A stretch of DNA of 64,000 bases from Janthinobacterium agaricidamnosum NBRC 102515 = DSM 9628. Lineage in GTDB: Bacteria; Pseudomonadota; Gammaproteobacteria; Burkholderiales; Burkholderiaceae_D. The stretch is taken from positions 4,173,215 to 4,237,214 of the forward strand of contig NZ_HG322949.1 in the NCBI RefSeq assembly GCF_000723165.1, written 5' to 3'. A program made the position numbers and the translations under genes. The notes beneath the pieces are model-generated. The model saw only the letters and a list, made by a program, of their open reading frames with translations, made no database searches and was not told the DNA's origin. Below are positions 53,542 to 62,312 of the stretch, in pieces (the stretch's first letter is position 1; each line of letters starts with the position of its first letter).

Positions 53542-55889
53542 GCCAGGACCAGAACGGTGACCTCAGCAATTTCTCGATGCTGGACTTGTTCCGCATGGAG
53601 GCCGACAGCCAGACCCAGTTGCTGACCGACGGCTTGCTGGCGATGGAGCGCAGCGCCGGCGACGCCGGGGCGGTCGAGTCGATGATGCGCGCCGCCCACT
53701 CGATCAAGGGCGCGGCGGCGATCGTCGGCCTGGACGTGGTGGTGCAACTGGCGCACGGCATGGAAGACAGCTTTGTCGCGGCCCAGCACGGCTTGCTGAA
53801 ACTGACGCCGGAACGGGTCGACGTGCTGCTGTCCGGGGTCGACCTGATCATGCAATTGTCGCGCCTCGACGATACCGGCGCCGAAGTATGGCTGCTCAAG
53901 AACGCGGCCCAGATCGACCGCACGCTGAACGCCATCGCGACCCTCGCCGACTTGCCGGAATTGCCGGCCCTGCCGCCGCCGGCCACGCCGCAGAAAGCCT
54001 CGCCGGCCGCGTTCCGCGCTGTGGAAACCGTACCGGCTACCGTACCGGCTACCGCACCGGCTATCGCGCCGGAGGCCGTGCCGCAAGCCGCGCCGGAAAA
54101 CCCACCTGGCACGCCCGCGCCAGCGCCTGAAGAACCGGCCAGCGCGCCGCGCGCGGCGCAAAAAGGCCAGGCGCAAAACTTCGACCGGCTGCTGTCGCTG
54201 GCCAGCGAATCGCGTATCAATGCCCATTTGATGCACCCGTTCATCGCCTCGCTGCAACGTTTCAAGCGCAACCAGAGCAGCCTGTTCGCGGCGGTCGAAC
54301 AATTGCATGAAGCCATTTCGCGTTCCGACGACGCCGGCCTGAAAGAAAAATCGCTGCTGGCGCTGCAAAAGACCCAACCGCTGAAACAATTCATGCTGGA
54401 ACATATCGCCGACATCGAAACCTATGAGCGGCGTTTATTGTCGGTATCGAAAGGCATGGTCGATGAAGTGCTGGCGCTGCGCATGCGCCCTTTCCGCGAC
54501 GGCATCAACGCATTTCCGCGCATGGTGCGCGACCTGGCGCGCAGCTTGGGCAAGGACGTGCAGTTGCAGATCGATGGCGAAGACACGCTGGTCGACCGCG
54601 ACATCCTGGCCAAGATCGAAAGTCCGCTGAACCATATGCTGCGCAATGCGATCGACCATGGCATGGAAACGCCGATGGAACGGATCGAGGCCGGCAAGGA
54701 ACCGTTGGGCACGATACGGATGGACGCAAAACACCGGGCCGGCATGCTCAGCATTGAAATCAGCGACGACGGGCGCGGCGTCAATCTGGAAAAAATCCGC
54801 CAGTCGGTGATCGGCCGCAAGATGGCCAGTCCGGCGATGGCGGCCGCGCTGTCGCCGTCCGAGTTGCTGGAATTTCTGTTCTTGCCGGCCTTTAGCCTGA
54901 AGGAATCGGCCAATCAATTGTCCGGGCGCGGCGTCGGCCTCGATATCGTGCATGAAACGATACGCCAGCAAAACGGCACGGTGCGCCTGGAATCCGATCC
55001 GGGCCGGGGGTTCCGTGCCTTGATTACCTTGCCGCTGACGCAATCGATCGTGCGCGCGCTGGTGGTCGATATCAAGGGCGAGGCCTACGCGATCCCCATC
55101 GTCAAGGTGGAAAGTGTGGTGCGGGTGCCGCAAGCGGCGATCCACACGCTGGAAAACAAGCAATTCTTCGACCTCAAGGGCGAGCACCTCGGGCTGGTGT
55201 CGGCGGCACAAGTACTGGAACTGGGCGACAGCGACGCCGGCATGGACGAATTGCCGGTGGTGGTGATCGGGCGCGGCAAGCAAAGCTACGCGCTGGTGGT
55301 CGACCAGATCCGCGGCGAGCAAAGCCTGGCGGTGCAGGCGATCGACCCGATTTTCGGCAAGATGCGCGACATTTCCGCCGCCGCCCTGCTCGACGATGGC
55401 GAACCGGTGCTGATACTCGACGTGCCCGATTTGCTATTATCGATAGAGAAATTGCTGCACGAGGGCGGCCTGCACCGGCTGGCCCGGGCCGACCAGTCGG
55501 ACCGGCGCAAGATGAAACGCATCCTGGTGGTCGACGATTCGCTGACGGTGCGCGAAATGGAGCGCAAGCTGTTGCAGGCGCGCGGTTTCGAAGTCGATAT
55601 CGCGATCGACGGCATCGACGGCTGGAACGTGGTGCGCAGCGGCGAGTACGACCTGGTCATTACCGACGTCGACATGCCGCGCATGGATGGCATCGAACTG
55701 GTGTCGCTGATTAAAAAGGATTTGCATTTGTACAAGCTCCCCGTGATGATCGTATCGTACAAGGACCGCCCGGAAGACCGCGCGCGCGGCCTGTCGGCCG
55801 GCGCCGATTATTATTTGACCAAAGGTAGTTTCCACGATGAAACACTGCTCGAAGCGGTAGCCGACCTGATCGGGGATGCGCGCCGATGA
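53538..55889 (+). CDS. wspE: WspE-like hybrid CheA kinase/response regulator
   Basis: A 783-residue hybrid sensor kinase. The Hpt domain has the phospho-accepting His54 in RAAHSIKGAAAIVGL. A Pro/Ala linker spans about 145-215. The ATPase domain shows NHMLRNAIDHGMETP (N box), ISDDGRGVNLEKI (G1) and SGRGVGLDIVHETI (G2). A CheW-like domain follows (about 490-640), then the receiver RILVVDDSLTVREMER with phospho-acceptor in VITDVDMPRMDGIE and TKGSFHDE at its end. It phosphorylates WspR and WspF. It overlaps wspD and wspF by 4 bases each. Confidence 0.92.
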   Translation: MSQDQNGDLSNFSMLDLFRMEADSQTQLLTDGLLAMERSAGDAGAVESMMRAAHSIKGAAAIVGLDVVVQLAHGMEDSFVAAQHGLLKLTPERVDVLLSGVDLIMQLSRLDDTGAEVWLLKNAAQIDRTLNAIATLADLPELPALPPPATPQKASPAAFRAVETVPATVPATAPAIAPEAVPQAAPENPPGTPAPAPEEPASAPRAAQKGQAQNFDRLLSLASESRINAHLMHPFIASLQRFKRNQSSLFAAVEQLHEAISRSDDAGLKEKSLLALQKTQPLKQFMLEHIADIETYERRLLSVSKGMVDEVLALRMRPFRDGINAFPRMVRDLARSLGKDVQLQIDGEDTLVDRDILAKIESPLNHMLRNAIDHGMETPMERIEAGKEPLGTIRMDAKHRAGMLSIEISDDGRGVNLEKIRQSVIGRKMASPAMAAALSPSELLEFLFLPAFSLKESANQLSGRGVGLDIVHETIRQQNGTVRLESDPGRGFRALITLPLTQSIVRALVVDIKGEAYAIPIVKVESVVRVPQAAIHTLENKQFFDLKGEHLGLVSAAQVLELGDSDAGMDELPVVVIGRGKQSYALVVDQIRGEQSLAVQAIDPIFGKMRDISAAALLDDGEPVLILDVPDLLLSIEKLLHEGGLHRLARADQSDRRKMKRILVVDDSLTVREMERKLLQARGFEVDIAIDGIDGWNVVRSGEYDLVITDVDMPRMDGIELVSLIKKDLHLYKLPVMIVSYKDRPEDRARGLSAGADYYLTKGSFHDETLLEAVADLIGDARR

Positions 55890-56914
55890 AGATCGCGATT
55901 GCCAACGATGTCGCGATGGCGGCGGAAGCGCTGCGCCGGGTGGTCGCCAGCACCCAGGAACACCAGGTGCTGTGGATCGCCCGTACCGGCCAGGAAGCGG
56001 TCACGATGTGCGCCGAGAACCGGCCCGACCTGATCCTGATGGACTTGAACATGCCGGAAATGGATGGCGTCGAAGCAACCCGGCTGATCATGGAGCAAAC
56101 GCCGTGCGCCATCCTGGTGGTCACCGGCCGGCCGCAAGACAATGTCAACCAGGTATTCCGCGCGCTGGGCGCCGGTGCGCTGGATGTCACCGCGACGCCG
56201 GTATTGCAAGGAAAACCAGGCGGCGATATCGAATTATTGACCAAGATCAAGACTATCGGCAAGCTTATCAGGCATAGTGGCAGCGACGATGGTCCGCTGC
56301 CAAAATCGGGCTGGGGTAATCTGCCGGAACGGCGCGACAGCCAGGTCACGATGCTGGTGGCGATCGGCGCCTCGACCGGCGGCCCGTCGGCGGTGGCCAG
56401 GGTATTGGCTGGCTGGACCCCGCCGCCCGGCTGCGCCATCGTGGTGGTGCAGCACATCGATGAAACCTTTGCATCGCATTTCGCCAAATGGCTGGGCGAC
56501 CAGTTGACCATCCCGGTGCGGGTGATCGCCGATGGCGATGAACTGGTGGCCGGCACGGTGCTGATCGCCAAGACCAACGATCACTTGGTGCTGGATCAAA
56601 ATTATCGCTTGAGTTACGATGCTGCACCACGGGATTATGTGTACCGGCCATCGGTCGATGTGTTCTTCCACTGCGTGGCCTTGCACTGGCGCGGCGACGC
56701 GGTCGGCATTTTACTGACCGGCATGGGCCGCGACGGCGGCGAAGGTTTGCTGGCCTTGCGCCGCGCCGGCAAAAGCACTATCGCGCAAGACCAGGCCAGC
56801 AGTGCCGTGTACGGCATGCCGCGCGCGGCGGCCGAGCTCGATGCGGCACAGTTAATATTACCGTTAGATAAGATCGGCCCCAGTTTGCGCAGCAGGGCCG
56901 GCGGCAAGCCATGA
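55886..56914 (+). CDS. wspF: WspF-like CheB methylesterase
   Basis: A 342-residue methylesterase with an N-terminal receiver (LILMDLNMPEMDGVEATRLI, about residues 50-69) and the C-terminal esterase. The catalytic triad is visible in VAIGASTGGPSAVARVL (Ser), CAIVVVQHIDETFA (His) and GILLTGMGRDGGEGLLA (Asp). WspF lowers WspA methylation; loss of it locks the pathway on and causes wrinkly, high c-di-GMP colonies in Pseudomonas. It overlaps wspE by ATGA. A 78-base gap separates it from wspR. Confidence 0.92.
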   Translation: MKIAIANDVAMAAEALRRVVASTQEHQVLWIARTGQEAVTMCAENRPDLILMDLNMPEMDGVEATRLIMEQTPCAILVVTGRPQDNVNQVFRALGAGALDVTATPVLQGKPGGDIELLTKIKTIGKLIRHSGSDDGPLPKSGWGNLPERRDSQVTMLVAIGASTGGPSAVARVLAGWTPPPGCAIVVVQHIDETFASHFAKWLGDQLTIPVRVIADGDELVAGTVLIAKTNDHLVLDQNYRLSYDAAPRDYVYRPSVDVFFHCVALHWRGDAVGILLTGMGRDGGEGLLALRRAGKSTIAQDQASSAVYGMPRAAAELDAAQLILPLDKIGPSLRSRAGGKP

Positions 56915-56992
56915 ATAATCTGCACAGTCAGCAATAATGAAAAGGCAATACCGGGCGTCCGCCGCCCGCACTCACCTCTGAAGAGAGTCTAG

Positions 56993-58039
56993 ATGTCCGA
57001 TATCACTACGAGCAACGCTCAGCAAGACCCGGCCCTGATGGATTTCAAAGTCTGTGTATTATTGGTGGATGACCAGTTGATCATCGCGGAAGCAATCCGC
57101 CGCATGTTAAGCGACCAGCAAGACATCGAGTTCCATTATGTGACCGACGCTGCGCAGGCGCGCACTACCGCGATCAGCCTGCAGCCGACGGTGATCTTGC
57201 AAGACCTGGTGATGCCCGGCATCGACGGCTTCGGTTTGATCCAGCAATATCGCGAGACGGAAGAATTGAACCATACGCCGGTGATCGTGCTCTCGGCCAA
57301 GGAAGATCCAAAACTGAAGGCGCACAGCTTTGCCGTCGGCGCCAACGATTACGTCGTCAAATTGCCGGACCGGCTGGAGTTGCTGGCGCGCATACGCTAC
57401 CACTCGGCGGCCCATATCAGCCGCTTGCAGCGCGACCAGGCATTCCGCTTCTTGCGCGAAAGCCAGAAAAACCTGGCCGACGCCAATATCGAACTGCAAA
57501 AACTGGCGGCGCTGGACGGCTTGACCGGCATCGCCAACCGGCGCCGCTTCGATGAAGTGCTGCAATTCGAATGGCAGCGCGGCCAGCGCGAGCAAGAAGC
57601 GTTGAGCTTGCTGCTATGCGATATCGATCATTTCAAGAATTACAATGATACTTTTGGCCATCTGGCGGGCGACCTGTGCCTGAAGAAAGTGGCGGCGGTG
57701 CTGACCGAGCACCTGAAACGCCCGGCCGACCTGGTTGCCCGTTACGGCGGCGAGGAATTTGCCCTGGTATTGCCGGGGACTGAACTGGCTGGCGCGCTGG
57801 TGCTGGCGGAAGCGTGCCGGCGTCACCTGGAAGGCCTGGCGCTGGACAATCCGCAAGCGCTGCCGGCGGGCATCGTCACGATGTCGATCGGCGTGGCGCG
57901 CATCGTGCCATCGCCGTCGTCGAGCGTGGAGCAACTGATCCACCTGGCCGACCAGGCCTTGTATGCGGCCAAGCGCAATGGCCGCAACCAGGTCGGTAAC
58001 GCGGCCGAACTGCCGGAAACTTCAAACGAAAAAATTTAA
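56993..58039 (+). CDS. wspR: WspR-like response regulator diguanylate cyclase
   Basis: A 348-residue REC-GGDEF protein producing c-di-GMP; P. aeruginosa WspR has 347 residues. The receiver has VLLVDDQLIIAEAIRRML and the phospho-acceptor in VILQDLVMPGIDGFG. A short helical linker (ANIELQKLAALDGLTGIANRR) leads to the GGDEF domain. The active site is GGEEF, in VARYGGEEFALVLPG. The inhibitory site RxxD is present as RPAD, five residues before GGEEF, so product feedback is expected. It is the output of the Wsp operon, 78 bases after wspF. Confidence 0.94.
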   Translation: MSDITTSNAQQDPALMDFKVCVLLVDDQLIIAEAIRRMLSDQQDIEFHYVTDAAQARTTAISLQPTVILQDLVMPGIDGFGLIQQYRETEELNHTPVIVLSAKEDPKLKAHSFAVGANDYVVKLPDRLELLARIRYHSAAHISRLQRDQAFRFLRESQKNLADANIELQKLAALDGLTGIANRRRFDEVLQFEWQRGQREQEALSLLLCDIDHFKNYNDTFGHLAGDLCLKKVAAVLTEHLKRPADLVARYGGEEFALVLPGTELAGALVLAEACRRHLEGLALDNPQALPAGIVTMSIGVARIVPSPSSSVEQLIHLADQALYAAKRNGRNQVGNAAELPETSNEKI

Positions 58040-58053
58040 CCTAGGATCGTTAC

Positions 58054-58368
58054 ATGAGCACACAACTGGACAATGTCAGCGTCGTCAAGAAATCGAATGT
58101 CTATTTCGACGGCAAATGCGTGTCGCACAACGTCATCTTCCCTGATGGCACGAAAAAAAGCGTGGGCGTGATTTTTGTCTCGTCGCTGCGTTTTAATACC
58201 GGTGCGCCGGAAACCATGGAAATCGTGGCCGGCAAATGCAAGGTGCGCCTGGCCGACAGCGAAGTGTGGACCAGCTACGAAGGCGGCCAGCAATTCCAGG
58301 TGAGCGGCAATTCCCACTTCGATATCGAAACGGTCGAAACGCTGGACTACGTTTGCCACTTCGGCTGA
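58054..58368 (+). CDS. ppnP: pyrimidine/purine nucleoside phosphorylase PpnP (DUF1255, cupin fold)
   Basis: A 104-residue cupin-type protein of the PpnP/YaiE family, which splits many nucleosides with phosphate. Recognised parts are [44 protein letters not shown] and the closing [15 protein letters not shown]. It lies 14 bases after wspR on the same strand, so could be read from the Wsp message, though no functional link is known. It converges on murB, 50 bases off. Confidence 0.93.
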   Translation: MSTQLDNVSVVKKSNVYFDGKCVSHNVIFPDGTKKSVGVIFVSSLRFNTGAPETMEIVAGKCKVRLADSEVWTSYEGGQQFQVSGNSHFDIETVETLDYVCHFG

Positions 58369-58418
58369 TCAGCCTGACAGGATGACGCTCGCTACAGTGT
58401 CATCCCTGTTCTCCATCG

Positions 58419-59447
58419 TCACACAAAAATCGGTTCCGGCGACAACAGCACGCCATAACGAGCCGACACATCGTGCTGGATCGCCTGCGCCAGGTCCGTA
58501 ATATCGGCCCCGCTGGCACCGCCGTGATTGACCAAGACCAGGGCTTGCTTGGCATACACGCCAGCCGGCCCCAGGCTTTTGCCCTTCCAGCCGCATTGAT
58601 CGATCAGCCAGCCAGCCGCCAATTTTTCCGTGCCGTCGGGCTGGGCATGGTGCACCAGCGCTGGAAATGTTTCCAGTAAAGCTAGACATTGCTCGCGCGA
58701 TACCACCGGATTCTTGAAAAAACTGCCGGCATTGCCGATCACCGCGGGATCGGGCAATTTGCGGCGCCGGATCGCGATCACGCTCCGTGCCACCTGCTGC
58801 GCGCTCGGCGGCTGTTCTCCCTGTTCCGCCAGCGCCTGCGCCAGCTCGGCGTAGCGCAGATTGGCCGACCATTGTTTAGGCAAGGCAAACGTCACGTCGA
58901 GGATCACCCAGCCGCGCCCTTCGGCTTGCTTGAAGATGCTGTCGCGGTAAGCAAAACGGCAAGCGTCGCCCGTCATCGTAAACGTGGTGCCGCGCTGGCT
59001 GTCGAATACAGTCACGCTGTGCAACACATCCTTGATTTCGACGCCGTAGGCGCCGATATTCTGGACCGGCGCGGCGCCGACGGTACCCGGGATCAGGGAC
59101 AGGTTTTCCAGCCCGCCCAAGCCTTGCTCCAGCGTCCAGCACACAAAACCGTGCCAGCTTTCGCCGGCCGCCGCGCGCACGTAGGTGTATTGGTCGTCGT
59201 TGCCGGCGATCTCCATGCCGCGTATCGCCATATGTAATACCAGCCCGGGAAAGTTGCCGGTCAGCACGATATTGCTGCCGCCGCCCAGCAGCAGGCGCGG
59301 CAACGCGGCCAGCACCGGATCGGCCAGCGCGGCCTGCAAATCGGCCAGCGATATGACCCGCAGATAAGCGTGGGCGCTGGCGGCGATACCGAAGCTGTTC
59401 AGGGACTGGAGCGGGAAATTGTGCTGGATGGGGAGCTGTGGATGCAT
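58419..59447 (-). CDS. murB: UDP-N-acetylenolpyruvoylglucosamine reductase
   Basis: A 342-residue FAD enzyme of peptidoglycan synthesis making UDP-MurNAc with NADPH. The FAD region LLLGGGSNIVLTGNFPGLVL, the SLIPGTVGAAPVQNIGAYGV segment, and the catalytic serine in GNAGSFFKNPVVS are visible. The N-terminus IQHNFPLQSLNSFGIAA is typical. ATG 59447 is chosen; 56 further open codons upstream do not look like MurB. The length matches the E. coli-type MurB. It is divergent from yajQ. Confidence 0.96.
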   Translation of the reverse strand: MHPQLPIQHNFPLQSLNSFGIAASAHAYLRVISLADLQAALADPVLAALPRLLLGGGSNIVLTGNFPGLVLHMAIRGMEIAGNDDQYTYVRAAAGESWHGFVCWTLEQGLGGLENLSLIPGTVGAAPVQNIGAYGVEIKDVLHSVTVFDSQRGTTFTMTGDACRFAYRDSIFKQAEGRGWVILDVTFALPKQWSANLRYAELAQALAEQGEQPPSAQQVARSVIAIRRRKLPDPAVIGNAGSFFKNPVVSREQCLALLETFPALVHHAQPDGTEKLAAGWLIDQCGWKGKSLGPAGVYAKQALVLVNHGGASGADITDLAQAIQHDVSARYGVLLSPEPIFV

Positions 59448-59630
59448 GGCGTACCGATATTTTTGCTTGATTATAGAGCGAAACACACAAAAAACCAGCT
59501 CTGGACAAGGGCAGCCCGCCCGTTGTCCGTTAAAATGTCGCATCTTTAACGCGGCTGCGCCATTCTTGCAAGAATATGCGCGGCCCGGCGCGCTGAATCT
59601 ACGCGCCCGCCACACACAAAGGAATAGACC

Positions 59631-60116
59631 ATGCCGTCATTTGATGTAGTTTCCGAAGCCGATATGATCGAAGTAAAAAACGCCGTCGAGCAAGCCAACA
59701 AGGAAATCTCGACCCGTTTCGACTTCAAGGGCAGCGATGCGCGCGTCGAACAAAAGGAAAACGAATTGAGCGCTTTCGCCGATTCCGATTTCCAGCTGAG
59801 CCAGGTACGCGACGTGCTGACCAATAAACTGGCCAAGCGCAAGGTCGACGTACGCTTCCTTGACGAAGGCGATATCAAGAAAATCGGCGGCGACAAGGTC
59901 AAGCAAATCATCAAGATCAAGAATGGCATCGAGACCGACGACGCCAAGAAAATCGTGCGCGTCATCAAGGATAGCAAGATGAAGGTGCAAGCCAGCATCC
60001 AGGGCGAAGCCGTGCGCATCACCGGCGCCAAGCGCGACGACTTGCAGGCCGCCATGGCGATGCTGCGCAAGGACGTGCCGGACATGCCGCTCGAATTTAA
60101 TAATTTCCGCGATTAA
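59631..60116 (+). CDS. yajQ: YajQ family cyclic-di-GMP-binding protein
   Basis: A 161-residue member of the YajQ/UPF0234 family, with [36 protein letters not shown], the [20 protein letters not shown] hinge, and the end [17 protein letters not shown]. In Xanthomonas and Pseudomonas, YajQ relatives bind c-di-GMP and affect transcription and virulence; binding here is inferred from the family. AAAGGAATAGACC precedes the start. It lies near the Wsp operon but has its own promoter space, divergent from murB. Confidence 0.93.
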   Translation: MPSFDVVSEADMIEVKNAVEQANKEISTRFDFKGSDARVEQKENELSAFADSDFQLSQVRDVLTNKLAKRKVDVRFLDEGDIKKIGGDKVKQIIKIKNGIETDDAKKIVRVIKDSKMKVQASIQGEAVRITGAKRDDLQAAMAMLRKDVPDMPLEFNNFRD

Positions 60117-60295
60117 TCGCAAAATAGCAATCTGTGCGCAGAATACCAATCTGTGCGACCAGCCTCGGGGAGCCTGCCTGCATAAGGTAGAATTGAGGCT
60201 GCGCAAAGTTCGTGCACAGCGCCTGCCGCCTATGATGGCAGCGGGGGCAAACGCACATCTGGCTCAGTGATAACCACGGTAGTCTAAGGATAGCA

Positions 60296-61555
60296 ATGAA
60301 ACGTGTTGATGATTTCCGCCTGAGATTTGGCAAAAAAGAATATGTGCCCATCATGATAGGCGGAATGGGTGTGGATATTTCCACTTCGGAGCTGGCGCTG
60401 GAAGCGGCCAGATTGAACGGCATCGGCCATATCTCGGATGCGATGGTGGAAGATGTTTCGGATCGCCGCTTCGATACCACTTTTGTCAAAGACAAGACGA
60501 AGCTGTACAAATTCAACATCAATAATAGCGACAAGGCGGTGGTCCAGTTCGACCTGGGCCGCCTGGCGGAAGCCCAGCGCTTGCACATCGGAAAGACCAT
60601 GGAAGCGAAAAAAGGCGATGGCCTGATTTTCGTCAATTGCATGGAAAAGCTGACCATGAACGGCCCGCGCGAAACCTTGCGCGTGCGCCTGAACGCCGCG
60701 CTGGACGCCGGCATCGACGGCATCACCCTGTCGGCCGGCCTGCACTTCGGCTCGTTCGCCTTGATGGCGGATCACCCGCGTTTCCGCGACGCCAAGCTGG
60801 GCATCATCGTCTCGTCGGTGCGCGCGCTGCAAATCTTCTTGCGCAAGAACGCCAAGCTCGACCGTTTGCCTGACTTCATCATCGTCGAAGGGCCATTGGC
60901 CGGCGGCCACCTGGGTTTCGGCATGGATTGGGCAAATTACGATTTGCATATCATCACGGCGGAAATCCTTGCCTACCTGAAAGCTGAACAGCTCGATATC
61001 CCGCTGATCGCCGCAGGCGGCATCTTTACCGGCAGCGACGCGGTATCGTTCCTGGAAGCAGGCGCGGCCGGCGTGCAAGTGGCCACCCGCTTCACCATCA
61101 CTCACGAATGCGGCTTGCCAGCCAAGGTCAAGCAGGAATACGCCAAGGCCCAGGAAGAAGACATCATCGTCAACGGCGTGTCGCCGACCGGCTACCCGAT
61201 GCGCATGCTGAAAAACACACCGGCCATCGGCGCCGGCATCCGTCCGGGCTGCGAATCGTACGGCTACCTGCTGGATGCGACCGGTAATTGCGCCTACATC
61301 AATTCCTACAACCGCGAAGTGGCGGCCCATCCGGAACAAAAGACCGTGGTGGTGATGGACAAGACGTGTTTGTGCACGCATATGCGCAATTTCAATTGCT
61401 GGACTTGCGGCCATTACACCTATCGTTTGAAAGACACGACACACAAGCTCGACAATGGCGATTACCAAATCCTCAGCGCCGAGCACGTCTTCAAGGATTA
61501 CCAGTTCAGTGTCGACAACCAGATCGCACTGCCTGAAAAAGAAGTCCAGGGCTGA
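60296..61555 (+). CDS. nitronate monooxygenase / 2-nitropropane dioxygenase-like flavoprotein
   Basis: A 419-residue FMN-dependent TIM-barrel oxidoreductase of the NPD family. The N-terminal IMIGGMGVDISTSELALEAARLNGIGHISDA, the VEGPLAGGHLGF segment with the presumed catalytic histidine, and the FMN-phosphate region IPLIAAGGIFTGSDAVSFLEAGAAGVQVATRF are visible. It is longer than usual (about 330-350) because of a C-terminal tail of about 60 residues holding a cysteine cluster (KTCLCTHMRNFNCWTCGHYT), which may bind iron-sulfur or zinc. The substrate is not assigned. It ends at a bidirectional terminator. Confidence 0.82.
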   Translation: MKRVDDFRLRFGKKEYVPIMIGGMGVDISTSELALEAARLNGIGHISDAMVEDVSDRRFDTTFVKDKTKLYKFNINNSDKAVVQFDLGRLAEAQRLHIGKTMEAKKGDGLIFVNCMEKLTMNGPRETLRVRLNAALDAGIDGITLSAGLHFGSFALMADHPRFRDAKLGIIVSSVRALQIFLRKNAKLDRLPDFIIVEGPLAGGHLGFGMDWANYDLHIITAEILAYLKAEQLDIPLIAAGGIFTGSDAVSFLEAGAAGVQVATRFTITHECGLPAKVKQEYAKAQEEDIIVNGVSPTGYPMRMLKNTPAIGAGIRPGCESYGYLLDATGNCAYINSYNREVAAHPEQKTVVVMDKTCLCTHMRNFNCWTCGHYTYRLKDTTHKLDNGDYQILSAEHVFKDYQFSVDNQIALPEKEVQG

Positions 61556-61565
61556 ATCTGGCCAT

Positions 61566-61607
61566 AAAAAACCGGCATACGTTTTGCAGCGTATGCCGGT
61601 TTTTTTA
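61566..61607. terminator. bidirectional intrinsic terminator
   Basis: An 11-bp stem (ACCGGCATACG at 61571-61581, CGTATGCCGGT at 61590-61600), with a T run after it on the plus strand (61600-61607) and A residues before it (61566-61571), so it works for both convergent genes. Confidence 0.88.
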
Positions 61608-61635
61608 TGTCTGCACGATCAGCAAGCGATGCCGG

Positions 61636-62073
61636 TCAGCCGTGGACGAAGCGCAGTCCCTTGCCCAGCGTGCATTGGAATACTTGCGCGGCTGATAGCG
61701 GCTGATACGTCACCGGTGACAAGGAACGCACCGTCACGGTTCCGGTATCGTCGGGCAGCGCGCGGTATTGCACCAACTCAAGCACCGTCGTGCCATCCGC
61801 ACGTACCGTCAGGTGCTGATTGGCAAAACCAATATTCTTGCCAGCGACTTCGAAGAAGTCACGTATCGCCAAGCCACCGGACAAGGCCCGCGGCGCGGCG
61901 GTGCTGGCCGGATTCTGGCATTCGGCAGGGCTGAAGATCGCGGTAGTGGCCACGCCGGCAAAGAGTTGGGTACGCAATTGCTCGTACTGGCTGACGGGCT
62001 CGGCTTTGACAACAGCGATACCCAGCAAAAGATTAGTTGCCAATATAATAGCAAGGGATAAACGGATACGCAC
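61636..62073 (-). CDS. small exported protein, possibly VirK-like
   Basis: A 145-residue protein with a signal peptide (residues 1-24, hydrophobic core then VVKA-E). The mature part has two cysteines (PAECQ and FQCTLG) that could form a disulfide. Its layout, YEQLRTQLFAGVATTAIFSP and GLAIRDFFEVAGKNIGFANQHLTV, resembles the VirK family of small secreted proteins, but only loosely. It is convergent with the nitronate monooxygenase-like gene. The gap upstream is AT-rich and holds its promoter. The function is unknown. Confidence 0.62.
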   Translation of the reverse strand: MRIRLSLAIILATNLLLGIAVVKAEPVSQYEQLRTQLFAGVATTAIFSPAECQNPASTAAPRALSGGLAIRDFFEVAGKNIGFANQHLTVRADGTTVLELVQYRALPDDTGTVTVRSLSPVTYQPLSAAQVFQCTLGKGLRFVHG

Positions 62074-62312
62074 TTGATGTTTCCTCCATTCAATAAAGTA
62101 TAGAAATATGCGATAGCCGTGATGGCCCTGTCAATGGATAGAAAGCAAGTTTGCCATGATTGAATGAAACCCGATCAAGGTCAAATACTGAAGTTTTTAA
62201 AAAAAATACGCCAATAGAATCAATTGGTGATTTTTCAATCTTTTTTATCAATAATAATAGCGGGTCAATCGAAAATTTGATTGATCAAAATTAACTGATA
62301 AAAAAGGAAAAG

